Both the position numbers and the translations under genes were made by a program. A stretch of DNA of 64,000 bases, taken from the NCBI GenBank assembly GCA_050180485.1, contig JBFXED010000011.1, positions 1 through 64,000 of the forward strand. Direction: 5' to 3'. How positions within the stretch are numbered: position 1 is the first letter of the stretch; every line of letters begins with the position of its first letter. Source of the stretch: CADEGL01 sp050180485. Lineage in GTDB: Bacteria > Pseudomonadota > Alphaproteobacteria > CADEGL01. This document shows positions 18,183 through 30,293 of this stretch, piece after piece. The notes beneath the pieces are model-generated. The model worked only from the letters and a program-made list of their open reading frames with translations, made no database searches and was not told the origin of the DNA.

Positions 18183-19082
18183 ATGACGAACCTGCTCTTG
18201 CTGTTTGACGCACCTGCGCTCCTTGTGCAGGTGCTGCTCGACGGCATCCTCGTCGGTTCCATCTTCGCGCTGGCGGCCTATGGCATGGCCCTCGTCTGGG
18301 GCGTGATGAACATCATCAACGTCGCCCAGGGCGAGTTCGTCGTGCTGGGCGGCTATGTCGCGTTCACCGCGGCGTCGTGGGGCCTGAACCCGTTTCTGTG
18401 CGTTCCCGTCGCCGCGGCGGCCTTGCTGATGGTCGGCTGGGCGACCTATCGGGGCGTGATCTACCGCATCGTCGACAAGGACCTGTTCATCTCCGTCCTG
18501 GCGACCTACGGGCTTGGCATCCTAATCGCCCAGGTCATCAACCTGGTCTGGGGCGCCGATGTGCGCTCGCTCGATTCGGGTCTGGGCACCTGGTTCATGC
18601 TGGACGGCATGGTCACTGTGGCCCAGACGCGCGTGGCCGCCTTCGCGCTCGCGCTTCTCATCGGCGGGGCGCTGCTGCTCTTCCTGCGTCTGACGCGGCT
18701 GGGCCGGGCCATTCGCGCCACGGCCCAGAACGCGCGCGCGGCGCGGGCGCTCGGCATCGACACCGATCGCGTCTACGCCGCGACCTATGCCATCAACGCG
18801 GCCATCTGTGGCGCGGCCGGTGCCTTGATTGTCATGATCTTCGTGTTGCAGCCCTTCGTCGGTCTCATCTACACCGTGCGCTCGTTCATGATCGTGATCG
18901 TGGCGGGGCTCGGCAACCTGGGCGCCGTGATCGGCGCCGCGCTGGGCGTGGGCGCGGCCGAGAATTTTGTCGGCTTCATCTTCGGCACGCAGTTCCAGGC
19001 CGCCTTCGTGTTCTCTTTCCTGGTCATCGTGCTGGTGGTGCGCAATCTGCGCCTGCAACGGCGCCGGATGTACCTGAAATGA
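18183..19082 (+). CDS. livH: ABC transporter permease, LivH family
   Basis: This 299-residue inner-membrane permease has about eight hydrophobic helices. It carries the family hallmarks LVWGVMNIINVAQGEF near the N-terminus and RAIRATAQNARAARALGID in the cytoplasmic coupling loop. It pairs with the LivM protein encoded next, whose ATG overlaps its stop by 4 bases. Confidence 0.92.
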   Translation: MTNLLLLFDAPALLVQVLLDGILVGSIFALAAYGMALVWGVMNIINVAQGEFVVLGGYVAFTAASWGLNPFLCVPVAAAALLMVGWATYRGVIYRIVDKDLFISVLATYGLGILIAQVINLVWGADVRSLDSGLGTWFMLDGMVTVAQTRVAAFALALLIGGALLLFLRLTRLGRAIRATAQNARAARALGIDTDRVYAATYAINAAICGAAGALIVMIFVLQPFVGLIYTVRSFMIVIVAGLGNLGAVIGAALGVGAAENFVGFIFGTQFQAAFVFSFLVIVLVVRNLRLQRRRMYLK

Positions 19083-20113
19083 GTGCGAAGGGTCGCGGCC
19101 GGCTTCTGGCGGTCCTGCTTTTGGCCCTGACGATCGCGGCGCCGCTTCTCATACCTGCCCTCACGGTGCAGTTCGCGACGCTGTGGGTGATGATCATCCT
19201 GGCGCTCACCTGGGACATCCTGGGCGGCCAGATGGGCTACAACTCCTTCGGCAACGTGGTGTTCTTCGGCGTCGGCATGTACGCCAGCGCCATCGTCCAG
19301 GTCGGGCTGTTCCACGATGTCGGCGCCTACACGGCGGCTTCGGGCACGGGCGTCTATCCCTTCACCCCGCAGCAATATTACGTGGGCCTGGCACTGGGCA
19401 TCCTGGCCGCGCCCATCGCGGCCGTTTCCGTCGCGGCGCTGCTCGGCACGGGCATGCTGGGCTTGCGCGGCCACTACTTCGCCATCGGCACGCTGGGCCT
19501 CGGCATCGCGGGCGGCGAGTTCGCGGCGTCGTGGGAATATGTCGGCGGCGCGTCGGGCTTCCTGCTGCCCGTCTTTCCCGGCGCCTACGAGACCCGCGCC
19601 CTGTTCTTCTACGGGCTATGTGCTGCGCTCGGCATCGCGACCTTCCTCGTCTTGCGGTGGCTCTATGCGGGACGATTCGGCCTGGCGCTCAACGCGATCC
19701 GCGACGATGAGGACAAGGCCGAGGCGTTGGGCCACCACACCGTGCGCAACAAGGTCTTGGCCTGGTGCGTTTCGGCGTTTTTCGTCGGGTTGGCGGGCGC
19801 CATTTTCGGCAACATGAACGGGCTGATCGAACCGCGCGAGGTGGCCTTCTCCGGCGCCACCTTCGGCGTCTGGATGGTGCTGATGGCGTTGCTCGGTGGG
19901 AAGGGGACGCTGTGGGGCCCGGTGATCGGCGCCGTCATCTTCCATGTCTTCAAGGAATTGTTCTGGACCTATCTCCTGGGCTGGCAGCGGGTGGCGCTGG
20001 GGCTTCTGATCGTCGGCATCGTGCTGTTCTTCCCGCTGGGCCTGCTCGGCTATGCGCGCGAACGCTGGCCGTCCTTGTTCGGACGGCACGTTGCCGAGGG
20101 CGCCAAGCGATGA
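19079..20113 (+). CDS. livM: ABC transporter permease, LivM family
   Basis: This is the second permease of the transporter, 344 residues with multiple membrane helices. Family motifs include LTWDILGGQMGYNSFGNVVF, GLRGHYFAIGTLGLG and the coupling-loop segment LNAIRDDEDKAEALGH. The start was set at the ATG overlapping the livH stop; an open frame extends further upstream but there lies within livH. It overlaps livG by 4 bases. Confidence 0.92.
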   Translation: MSAKGRGRLLAVLLLALTIAAPLLIPALTVQFATLWVMIILALTWDILGGQMGYNSFGNVVFFGVGMYASAIVQVGLFHDVGAYTAASGTGVYPFTPQQYYVGLALGILAAPIAAVSVAALLGTGMLGLRGHYFAIGTLGLGIAGGEFAASWEYVGGASGFLLPVFPGAYETRALFFYGLCAALGIATFLVLRWLYAGRFGLALNAIRDDEDKAEALGHHTVRNKVLAWCVSAFFVGLAGAIFGNMNGLIEPREVAFSGATFGVWMVLMALLGGKGTLWGPVIGAVIFHVFKELFWTYLLGWQRVALGLLIVGIVLFFPLGLLGYARERWPSLFGRHVAEGAKR

Positions 20114-20853
20114 CTTCGTTGCTCGAGGTCCGCGACGCGACCAAGCGCTTCGGCGGCATCGTCGCCAACGAGGGCGTCAGCCTGTCCGTGCGGGCGGGCG
20201 AGATCGTCGGCCTGATCGGCCCGAACGGCTCGGGCAAGACGACCCTGTTCAACTCCATCGTCGGCCACCATGCGCTCGACGCGGGCTCGATCCGTTTCGA
20301 CGGGCACGAGATCACCGCCATGCGGGTGCCCCAGATCGCGCGGCTGGGCCTTTTGCGCACCTTCCAGCAGACGCGCGTGTTCCGCGGAATGACCGGCATC
20401 GAGAACATGTTGGCCAGCGCGCCGCCCGAGGGAACCGGTCTCGCGGCCGTGTTCGGCCGGTCGCAGCCAAAGGAGGCCGCGCGCGCCGTCGATCTGCTCC
20501 AGTTCGTGGGGCTATACGAAAAGCGCCATCTGCGCGCGGGCGAACTGTCCTTCGGCCAGCAGAAGCTGTTGGAATTCGCCATGGCGCTGATGCGCTCGCC
20601 GCGCATGCTGCTGCTGGACGAACCCACGGCTGGCATTAACCCGACACTGATCAACAATCTGGTCGACCGGCTTCAGCGCGCGAACGCCGAGCTGGGCATC
20701 ACGCTGTTAGTCATCGAGCACAACATGCCGGTGATCATGCGGCTCGCCCGGCGTCTCTACTGCCTGGCGCATGGTAAAATCCTGGCCGAAGGCGCGCCCG
20801 AACAGGTCCAGCGCGATCCGCGCGTGCTGGAAGCCTATCTGGGGGCGGCATGA
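20110..20853 (+). CDS. livG: ABC transporter ATP-binding protein, LivG family
   Basis: This is an ATPase subunit of 247 residues. It has a Walker A motif (GPNGSGKTT), the ABC signature in the divergent LivG form (LSFGQQKLLE) and a Walker B motif (MLLLDEPTAGIN). A histidine switch sits in LLVIEHNMPV. It forms a heterodimer with LivF, whose gene overlaps it by 4 bases. Confidence 0.93.
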   Translation: MTSLLEVRDATKRFGGIVANEGVSLSVRAGEIVGLIGPNGSGKTTLFNSIVGHHALDAGSIRFDGHEITAMRVPQIARLGLLRTFQQTRVFRGMTGIENMLASAPPEGTGLAAVFGRSQPKEAARAVDLLQFVGLYEKRHLRAGELSFGQQKLLEFAMALMRSPRMLLLDEPTAGINPTLINNLVDRLQRANAELGITLLVIEHNMPVIMRLARRLYCLAHGKILAEGAPEQVQRDPRVLEAYLGAA

Positions 20854-21647
20854 GCGACGCGGCCGCCGCACTCGGCCTGTCGCGCGATGCCGCGCCCGAC
20901 CGCGCGCGCTTGGCGTCTGTTTCGGCCGCCGAGCCGTTCGTCAGTATCGAAGGCCTGGTCGGCGGGTATGGCCGTGCGGAAATCCTGCACGGCGTCGATC
21001 TCGTCCTCGGCCGCGGCCAGTCCTTGTGCCTGATCGGGCCGAACGGTGCGGGCAAGTCGACTGTTCTCCATTGCCTGTTCGGCTTCGCCCAGGTGTTCGA
21101 TGGGCGCATTTCCGTCGGCGGCAAGGACATCACGCGCCTGTCCTCGAGCCGCAAGCTCAAGGAGGCCGGCATTGCCTACGTCCTCCAGGACAATTCGGTT
21201 TTCCCCGACCTGACGGTCGAGGAGAATCTGCTGATGGGCGGGTTCCTTCTGCCCGGCACCAAGGATGCCAAGCTGGCGGCGGAACGCGTCTTCGACCGTT
21301 ACGACCGGCTCGCGAAGCGGCGCGGGGAGCGCGCCAAGGTCCTGTCAGGCGGCGAACGGCGCTTGCTGGAAATCTCGCGCGCGTTGATCATGGACCCGGC
21401 GGTGCTTTTGATCGACGAACCGTCGATCGGCTTGGAACCGCGCTACATCGATCTCGTTTTCGAAGTGTTGACCGATCTGCAACGCAAGGACGGCAAGACC
21501 ATCCTGATGGTCGAGCAGAACGCCAAGAAGGGCCTGGAATTCGCCGACATCGGCTATGTGCTGGTCGCCGGGCGCGTCGCGCTGGCGGGCTCGGGCCGCG
21601 ATCTGTTGGCCAATCCCGACGTTGGCCGCCTGTTCCTGGGCGCGTGA
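20850..21647 (+). CDS. livF: ABC transporter ATP-binding protein, LivF family
   Basis: This is the second ATPase subunit, 265 residues. It has Walker A GPNGAGKST, signature LSGGERRLLE, Walker B VLLIDEPSIGLEP and switch MVEQNAKKGLE. The first 30 residues form a non-conserved N-terminal extension rich in Ala and Arg. It ends the liv operon proper; a DUF488 gene follows after 2 bases and is probably co-transcribed. Confidence 0.92.
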   Translation: MSDAAAALGLSRDAAPDRARLASVSAAEPFVSIEGLVGGYGRAEILHGVDLVLGRGQSLCLIGPNGAGKSTVLHCLFGFAQVFDGRISVGGKDITRLSSSRKLKEAGIAYVLQDNSVFPDLTVEENLLMGGFLLPGTKDAKLAAERVFDRYDRLAKRRGERAKVLSGGERRLLEISRALIMDPAVLLIDEPSIGLEPRYIDLVFEVLTDLQRKDGKTILMVEQNAKKGLEFADIGYVLVAGRVALAGSGRDLLANPDVGRLFLGA

Positions 21648-21649
21648 CG

Positions 21650-22180
21650 ATGGCGGCCGGAACGAAAGCATCCGGCGCCACGATCTACACGGTCGGTCAT
21701 TCCAATCATGCCTGGCCGAAATTCTTGGACCTTCTGGTGCAGAACCGCATCGCGCTCGTGGTCGATACGCGCGGCCAGCCGTTCTCGCGCTTCAATCCCC
21801 AATTCAACCGCGAACGGCTGAAGGAATCGCTGGCGGGCGGCGAGATCGATTACCTCTGGCTCGGCGACCGTCTGTCCGGCCGGCCGCAAGATCCTGCGCT
21901 GATGGGTGCGGATGGCAAGCCCGATTGGGCGCGCGTCGCATCCGCGCCGGCATTCGTTGAAAGCATCAGCCAAGTCGCCGCTCTGACAAAGAAGCCGGTG
22001 GCCGTTTTATGCGCGGAGGAAGATCCGCGCCGCTGTCATCGCCGTTTCCTGCTGACGCCGCCGCTCATGGGCCAAGGGCTGACGGTTCTGCATATCCGCG
22101 GCGACGGGCGGATCGAGCCCGAGCAGGACATCCGGGCAAAAGAGAAGGCACGGCCGTCGCAGCTCGATCTCTTCTCCTAA
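21650..22180 (+). CDS. DUF488 family protein
   Basis: This is a 176-residue cytoplasmic protein of the DUF488 family. It shows the family's N-terminal IYTVGHSNH, an FSRFNPQFN segment and the C-terminal CAEEDPRRCHRRFL with conserved cysteines, arginine and histidine. The biochemical role of the family is not established. The start overlaps closely with the livF stop (2-base gap), suggesting it rides on the transporter transcript; whether it is functionally linked is unknown. Confidence 0.85.
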   Translation: MAAGTKASGATIYTVGHSNHAWPKFLDLLVQNRIALVVDTRGQPFSRFNPQFNRERLKESLAGGEIDYLWLGDRLSGRPQDPALMGADGKPDWARVASAPAFVESISQVAALTKKPVAVLCAEEDPRRCHRRFLLTPPLMGQGLTVLHIRGDGRIEPEQDIRAKEKARPSQLDLFS

Positions 22181-22195
22181 AACCCTGCTATTCAA

Positions 22196-22444
22196 TCATT
22201 TCGGGGCGTGACCGGCGTCACAGACGGGGCCGGTCTCCAGGCCGATTATTCTGTCATCCAAACGATGGTGAGTGACATGAGCGGTTTCATTTCGGCTTTC
22301 CAGTTTCTCGCGGAAATCCTGTGGGGTGAGCCCCGCCAGGCGGTTCGCGTCCACCGCGCACCGGATCGCCGCCTGCGCTAGCGTCCGTGACGCGGCCGCC
22401 GCGCGCCGATAGGCTTCCCTTCGTCCGACGACGGAGGGAGCCAT
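22196..22444 (-). CDS. possible small hypothetical protein
   Basis: This is an 82-codon open frame on the minus strand in the gap between the DUF488 gene and the MDR oxidoreductase. The last 45 residues look protein-like and carry a CDAGH segment near the end. There is no clear ribosome site at the ATG (22444), which overlaps the divergent MDR start by 2 bases. I recognise no family. It may be spurious. Confidence 0.22.
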   Translation of the reverse strand: MAPSVVGRREAYRRAAAASRTLAQAAIRCAVDANRLAGLTPQDFREKLESRNETAHVTHHRLDDRIIGLETGPVCDAGHAPK

Positions 22445-23504
22445 GCGCGCGGCACGACATCACGCAAACGGAAAGCCGCTTCGGCTTGAAACGATAGAAG
22501 AGCCGAAAGCCGGCGCGGGTGCCGTTGTGGTGCGCGTGCTGGCGACGTTCGTTTCTCCTTCCATGAAGGCGATCCTGGCCGATCCGGGCGGCTATCCCAT
22601 GCCGCCCGCGCCTTTCGTGCCGGGCATGAGCGTCGTGGGCGAAATCGAGACGCTCGGCAAGGGCGTGCAGGGCTTGGCACCCGGTATGCGCGTCTACTGC
22701 GATCCCTACATCGCATCCCCCAATCTGACCGCGCCGCCGGACGGCGCCTTCATTGGATATTTCGGCTTTACGCCCGCGGCCGCCGGCGTGCTGGCGCGCT
22801 GGCCGGATGGCGGCTTCGCGGAGAAGGCGGTTTTTCCCGCTGAATGCCTGACGCCTCTGGGCGATGCCGGGCATGGGGTCGAGCCCGCGGTGCTCACGCG
22901 TCTCGGTCATATCGGCACGGGACACGAGGCCTTGCTGCGCGGCGGCTTCCAGCCTGGGCGCATTGTTCTTGTCACAGGCGCCACGGGGCTTCTGGGCGTC
23001 AGCACGGTGATGCTGGCCCTAGCCATGGGGGCGGGACAGGTGATTGTCGCCGGCCGCCGCGCCGATGTCCTGGCCCGCTTGCACAGCCTGTCGCCGCGCC
23101 GCGTGCGCGCCGTGACCGTGAGCGACACGGCGCGGCTGACCAAGGAAGCGAGCGGCGCCGATCTGCTGGTCGAATGCATGGGACGCACGCCCGATGCCTC
23201 GGTGCTGTCCGCCGCCATCGCCGCGCTGCGGCCGGGCGGCAGCGCCGTGCTGGTGGGCGGAGGCGGTGCGCTTCCGCTCAACTATGGCGATCTCCTGATG
23301 CGCGATCTGGTTGTGCGGGGATCGCTGTGGTTTCCGCGCCGCGCCATTGCCGACATCCTGACCTTGATCGGGACGGGCGCGCTCGACTTGGCCACCGTCA
23401 AGGCGCGGCGTTTCTCCTTGGACGAAGCCAACGACGCCATCGCCGCCGCGGCCGCGCCGGAGCGTGCGGGTGGCTTCGAGCATTGCGCCGTGGTGCCGCG
23501 CTAG
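22443..23504 (+). CDS. MDR-family alcohol dehydrogenase/quinone reductase-like protein
   Basis: This 353-residue medium-chain dehydrogenase/reductase has a GroES-like N-terminal half (VPGMSVVGEIETLGKGVQGL). A Rossmann half carries LVTGATGLLGVSTVML, the nucleotide-binding loop typical of NADPH-dependent quinone reductase-like members. The zinc-binding cysteines of true alcohol dehydrogenases are not evident. A strong ribosome site (ggaggga) precedes the ATG. It lies upstream of an amidohydrolase on the same strand with a 58-base gap. The substrate is unknown. Confidence 0.8.
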   Translation: MRAARHHANGKPLRLETIEEPKAGAGAVVVRVLATFVSPSMKAILADPGGYPMPPAPFVPGMSVVGEIETLGKGVQGLAPGMRVYCDPYIASPNLTAPPDGAFIGYFGFTPAAAGVLARWPDGGFAEKAVFPAECLTPLGDAGHGVEPAVLTRLGHIGTGHEALLRGGFQPGRIVLVTGATGLLGVSTVMLALAMGAGQVIVAGRRADVLARLHSLSPRRVRAVTVSDTARLTKEASGADLLVECMGRTPDASVLSAAIAALRPGGSAVLVGGGGALPLNYGDLLMRDLVVRGSLWFPRRAIADILTLIGTGALDLATVKARRFSLDEANDAIAAAAAPERAGGFEHCAVVPR

Positions 23505-23562
23505 CAGGATTTGCCACCGCCGCCCGAATCACGCATCGTTCGGCTAGGGGGAAGGGGTCGCG

Positions 23563-25056
23563 ATGGCGCGCTTCACGGTCATTCGTGGCGGACTGTTGCT
23601 CGATGCGCCGGCGCACGCCGCGTCCGCGCACGATATCCTGATCGATGGCGATACGATCCTTGAGATCGCGCAACCCGGCGCGGCCGTGCCGGGCGATGCG
23701 ACCGCGATTGATGCAACCGGTCGTCTGCTGATCCCTGGCCTGATCAACGCCCACACCCATGGCAACGGCAACCTGGCCAAGGGCATGGGCGACCGTTGGA
23801 CGCTCGAGACGCTGCTGAATGCCGGCGTCTTCCTCAACGGTCATCGCACCGACGAGGACAAGTATCTGAGCTGCCTATTGGGTGGGCTGGAGATGATCCG
23901 CTCGGGCACGACGGCCTGTTACGATCTGCTCGGGGAATCCCCGCTGCCGACGGTGGAAGGGTTCCATGCTGCGGCGCGCGGGTATGACGAAGCCGGCGTG
24001 CGCGTTCTGCTGGCGCCTATGGTGGGCGATCACAATGTCTACACCGCGATTCCCGGCCTGATCGATTCCTTACCGCCATCCCTGCGCGCCTATGCCGAGC
24101 GTTACGAATCCGCGCCCACGGATCAGATGCTGGCTGCGGTCACCGCGCTGCTGCGTGGCTGGCGCAGTCCCAGCCCGCGCATCACCCTGGCCATGGCGCC
24201 GACGGTGCCGCTCTATTGCAGCGACCGTTTCATCACGGGTTGTCGCGATCTCGCGCGCGATGCGGGCATGCGCCTGCAGATGCATATCGGGGAATCGAAA
24301 GCCGAGGCCGTGGGCGGCATCCGCCGCTATGGCAAGACGCTGACGGCCCATTTAGACGAGATCGGCTTCCTGGGGCCGGACGTCACGGCGGCCCATGGCG
24401 TCTGGCTCGACGATGAGGATATGGCGCGCATGGCCCATCACGGCGTCGCGGTGGCGCATAATCCCGGCAGCAACCTGCGCCTGGGTTGTGGCATCGCGCC
24501 GGCGGGCAAGCTGCGCGCGCGGGGCGTTCCCGTGGGCGTCGGCACCGATGGCTCGCACTGCGCCGATGGGCAGAACATGTTTCTGACCATGCGGACCACG
24601 TCCTTGGCCAGCCGCATCACCTCGGCGGATTACCGCGAGTGGCTTGCGACCGAAGATGTCGTCTTCATGGCGACCGAAGGCAGTGCGCGGACGCTGGGAA
24701 TGGAAAATTCGATCGGGCGATTCGCGCCGGGCTATAAGGCCGACATCGTCTTTCTCGATCTTGGTCATGTGAATTTCGTGCCGCTCAACGATCCGACTAA
24801 CCAGGTCGTCACGACCGAGAACGGCGCGGCGGTCGACAGCGTGATGATCGGCGGCCGGCTTGTGCTGGACCATGGCCGCTTCCCGCATGTGGATTTCGAT
24901 CGGCTGCGCCGCCGTATCGCGGAGCGCATTGGCCACCTGCGGGCGATGAATGCGGACGACAAGCGGATCGCGGCGCTGCTGGAGCCGGCCGTCGGCAGTT
25001 ATTGTGTCGGCCTGGCTCGCGAGCCGTACCATATCGAGCGGCGCTTGCCGCAATGA
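23563..25056 (+). CDS. deaminase-type amidohydrolase (TRZ/ATZ/SAH-deaminase-like)
   Basis: This is a 497-residue metal-dependent hydrolase of the amidohydrolase superfamily. It shows the ordered ligands of the cytosine deaminase/chlorohydrolase group. INAHTHGNGN provides the H-x-H, LQMHIGES the third histidine, AAHGVWL the fourth and VGTDGSHCADG the aspartate. NPGSNLRLG replaces the common NP-S-N loop. The C-terminal GYKADIVFLDLGH closes the composite beta-sandwich. Such enzymes deaminate or dechlorinate N-heterocycles such as guanine derivatives or triazines. A good site (aagggg) precedes the ATG. It sits 22 bases ahead of a DUF1028 gene and is probably co-transcribed. Confidence 0.82.
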   Translation: MARFTVIRGGLLLDAPAHAASAHDILIDGDTILEIAQPGAAVPGDATAIDATGRLLIPGLINAHTHGNGNLAKGMGDRWTLETLLNAGVFLNGHRTDEDKYLSCLLGGLEMIRSGTTACYDLLGESPLPTVEGFHAAARGYDEAGVRVLLAPMVGDHNVYTAIPGLIDSLPPSLRAYAERYESAPTDQMLAAVTALLRGWRSPSPRITLAMAPTVPLYCSDRFITGCRDLARDAGMRLQMHIGESKAEAVGGIRRYGKTLTAHLDEIGFLGPDVTAAHGVWLDDEDMARMAHHGVAVAHNPGSNLRLGCGIAPAGKLRARGVPVGVGTDGSHCADGQNMFLTMRTTSLASRITSADYREWLATEDVVFMATEGSARTLGMENSIGRFAPGYKADIVFLDLGHVNFVPLNDPTNQVVTTENGAAVDSVMIGGRLVLDHGRFPHVDFDRLRRRIAERIGHLRAMNADDKRIAALLEPAVGSYCVGLAREPYHIERRLPQ

Positions 25057-25078
25057 GGACATTGAAAGGGAGAAAGAC

Positions 25079-25735
25079 ATGACGTTTTCCATCGCCGCGC
25101 GCTGCGAACGCACGGGCGCCTTCGGCATCGGTATCACCACCGGCAGCATTTGCGTCGGCGCGCGCTGTCCCTTCGTCCTCTCGGCCACGGGCGCAGTACT
25201 GAGCCAGCATTCGACCGATCCGGGCTTGGGCTTGCGCGGCATCGAACTTCTCAAGGCCGGCAAGTCGGCCCAGCAGACGATCGACGAACTGGTGAAGACC
25301 GGACACAAACTATCTTGGCGCCAGTTGGCCGTGGTGGACCGCAACGGCACGGTCGCGCATTTCACGGGTGATGATTGCTCGCCAGAGCGCGGTGGCCATG
25401 CGGGCCCAAACTGTGTGGCCATCGGCAATCTTTTGCGCCGGAAAGAACTACCCAAGGCCATGATCGACGGGTTCATGGAGCGGCCCCAGGACATGCTGGC
25501 CGAGCGTCTGTTGCGCGCGCTGGACGCGGGCATTGAGGCCGGCAGCGAGGTTAACCCGCTACGTTCGGCGGCGCTTTTGGTGGCGGAAAAGTTTCCGTTT
25601 CCGGAGGTCAACCTGCGTGTCGACTGGCATGACCAGCCGGTCGCAAAGCTGCGCCGGATTTGGAACCGCTATAAACCGGACCAAGCTACATATATGCAGC
25701 GCGTAACCGACCCCGATAAGGCGAGGCAGACTTGA
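25079..25735 (+). CDS. DUF1028 family (Ntn-hydrolase-like) protein
   Basis: This is a 218-residue protein of the DUF1028 family. It has the conserved TFSIAARCERTGAFGIGI start, GARCPFV and a central GDDC motif (TGDDCSPERGG). The family is thought to adopt an N-terminal-nucleophile-like fold, but its reaction is not established. A strong ribosome site (gggagaaag) precedes the ATG. Its position after a deaminase-type amidohydrolase suggests the two act on one amide or N-heterocyclic compound; that link is inference. Confidence 0.85.
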   Translation: MTFSIAARCERTGAFGIGITTGSICVGARCPFVLSATGAVLSQHSTDPGLGLRGIELLKAGKSAQQTIDELVKTGHKLSWRQLAVVDRNGTVAHFTGDDCSPERGGHAGPNCVAIGNLLRRKELPKAMIDGFMERPQDMLAERLLRALDAGIEAGSEVNPLRSAALLVAEKFPFPEVNLRVDWHDQPVAKLRRIWNRYKPDQATYMQRVTDPDKARQT

Positions 25736-25753
25736 GCCTTTGGGGCAAAGGCT
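25735..25753 (+). terminator. stem-loop at the end of the DUF1028 gene
   Basis: An 8-bp perfect inverted repeat (agcctttg / caaaggct) with a 3-base loop begins at the last base of the DUF1028 stop codon. No T tract follows, so it may be a processing or weak termination hairpin. Confidence 0.45.
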
Positions 25754-25902
25754 GCGCGGACGACCTGGGTTAAAATTCTTTGGGGCGCGCGCCATGCCAG
25801 CGCATTCGAGCGCGATGAAGATTGTGCCCGCTTCGTCGTTAACCCATGTTGCACGAATAATGCGTGCATTTGGCTGACATATATCAGGCTGGTGTGAGCG
25901 CG

Positions 25903-28635
<2,733 letters not shown>

Positions 28636-28660
28636 CGAAACCGTGGCGGCGCATTCCGGA

Positions 28661-29884
28661 TTACCCGGACAGTTTGCCTGAACGCGACGCGGCGCAGCGT
28701 TCGCGGAACGCGAGCGCGAACGGGTCGATCGCGCCGAAGCGATCGGGCCGGAACGGCGCCAAGTCGAAGGATGGCGTACGGCCCAAGGCCGTCTCGGCAA
28801 CGCCCAGGCCGATTCCCCCCGAGCAGGCGATACCCGAGCCGCAGCATCCCGCGGCGGCGAAGAAGCGCGCGGCGCCGGGCACCGGTCCCAGCACGAACTC
28901 TCCGTCCGGCGTATAGGCCGACAGGCCCGCCATGAAGCGCACGAAGTGAAGGGTGTCGAGGCTGGGGAAATAGGCGCGTAACGGACCCGCACCTTCCAGC
29001 AGCATGGCATCGGCTTCCTCGTCGCTATTGCGCACCAGCCCGTCCACGTCGTCGGGCAGGGCGCGCGGGTCGAGCGAAAGGGATTTCCGTTCACGTAGGC
29101 CGATGATGGCGCCGCCCACCTCGGGCCGCACATAGGCGCGCGCGTCGGGCAGGATCGCGTAGGTCATGTCGGGTGGAAAGCCCGCGTCTGGCGCGGCCAC
29201 CCAATAATGGCTCCAAACCGGCGCCATCGGCAGGCTGACGCCGGCCTCCCGCGCGATCAGGCCAGCCCATGCGCCCGCGGCGTCGATCACGGCGCCCGCG
29301 TGAATCTCGTCTGTTGCGGTCTTTACGCCAAGCACCTCGCTTCCGCGGCGCACTAGGCCGGTGACGGCCGTGTTCGTCCGCACCACGGCGCCGTGCGCGC
29401 GGGCCGCCGTGGCATAGGCGTTGGTGAAGAGATGGGGGTCGGCAATCATGTCACCCGGCGTCAGGGCGATGGCCGTGGCACTCGAGGCATCGAGCCAGGG
29501 CGTATGCTGCTTGGCTTCGTTTGCGTCGATCCAAGCGATCTCCACGCCGGCCCGGTGGGCCTCCTCGGCATGCATCCTGAGCGGCGTTTCGGTCGCGGGC
29601 GTGGACGCGACATGCAGGCTGCCCGTGCGGCGCAGGCCGAAATCGTCCTTCTGCTCCGCGCGCAGCTCCTCGATCGCGGCGAAGGTGCGCTGGACCATGT
29701 GAAGCTGCGAGGGTTTGTAGCGGATTTGTGTCAATAGAGCCGCCGCGCGCGGCGTGGCCTGGGAGGCGATCTGGTTGCGTTCCAGCACCAGGACCGAGGC
29801 CGCTCCCATGCGAACCACGTGATAGGCCGTTGAAATGCCGAGAATGCCGCCGCCAATGATGACGAGATCAAAGCGCTCGGCCAT
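28661..29884 (-). CDS. FAD-dependent amino acid/amine oxidase (DAO family)
   Basis: This 407-residue flavoprotein starts with the dinucleotide-binding motif VIIGGGILGISTAYH and continues with LVLERNQIASQATPRAA. The DAO fold is seen in GAVIDAAGAWAGLIAREAG and the C-terminal GCCGSGIACSGGIGLGVAE. The family includes sarcosine oxidase, glycine oxidase and D-amino acid dehydrogenases, which oxidise amines to imines. The start at 29884 has GGGGA 8 bases upstream. It is convergent with the kinase gene. The substrate cannot be deduced. Confidence 0.85.
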   Translation of the reverse strand: MAERFDLVIIGGGILGISTAYHVVRMGAASVLVLERNQIASQATPRAAALLTQIRYKPSQLHMVQRTFAAIEELRAEQKDDFGLRRTGSLHVASTPATETPLRMHAEEAHRAGVEIAWIDANEAKQHTPWLDASSATAIALTPGDMIADPHLFTNAYATAARAHGAVVRTNTAVTGLVRRGSEVLGVKTATDEIHAGAVIDAAGAWAGLIAREAGVSLPMAPVWSHYWVAAPDAGFPPDMTYAILPDARAYVRPEVGGAIIGLRERKSLSLDPRALPDDVDGLVRNSDEEADAMLLEGAGPLRAYFPSLDTLHFVRFMAGLSAYTPDGEFVLGPVPGAARFFAAAGCCGSGIACSGGIGLGVAETALGRTPSFDLAPFRPDRFGAIDPFALAFRERCAASRSGKLSG

Positions 29885-30076
29885 GGAACTTGTCCCCGGT
29901 GGAGATCAGGGAGTCAGAATAGATCGCGGACGCGGCGACGCAACATGGTCCCGTGCAATGACGATTGCGTGCCGGAGGGCCGTGTTCCGGCGGAACGGAC
30001 CCTCGCCGGGGGCGAAACCTTGCCGCTTTCTGGTCGGAATTATGGAACTCGCGACGGGGAGAGCCGTTTCGTTCCC

Positions 30077-30289
30077 ATGACCATCCTGTTGCATTTCGAT
30101 AATCCCCATCAGTTCACTGTCCTGGTCGACGGCAAGGAGCGCGCACGCATCCGCAAAATGGCTGAGAATTGGCGCCTTTTTCGCACCGATCAGGAGCGCT
30201 ATTCGGACGTGGATGTGACAACGGCCATCCGCGATCACCGCAAGCTGCGCACGATCATCCGCGAGATCCTGTCGACCGACGCGGCCTGA
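30077..30289 (+). CDS. small hypothetical protein
   Basis: This is a 70-residue protein of unrecognised family. It is soluble, highly charged and rich in arginine, with a beta-like start (TILLHFDNPHQFTVLVDG) followed by helical RIRKMAENWRLFRTD. An in-frame ATG at 29945 would lengthen it by 44 residues of low protein-like quality, so the shorter form is preferred. It lies 4 bases before a small membrane-protein gene, so the two are probably one unit. Confidence 0.55.
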   Translation: MTILLHFDNPHQFTVLVDGKERARIRKMAENWRLFRTDQERYSDVDVTTAIRDHRKLRTIIREILSTDAA

Positions 30290-30293
30290 CGCG

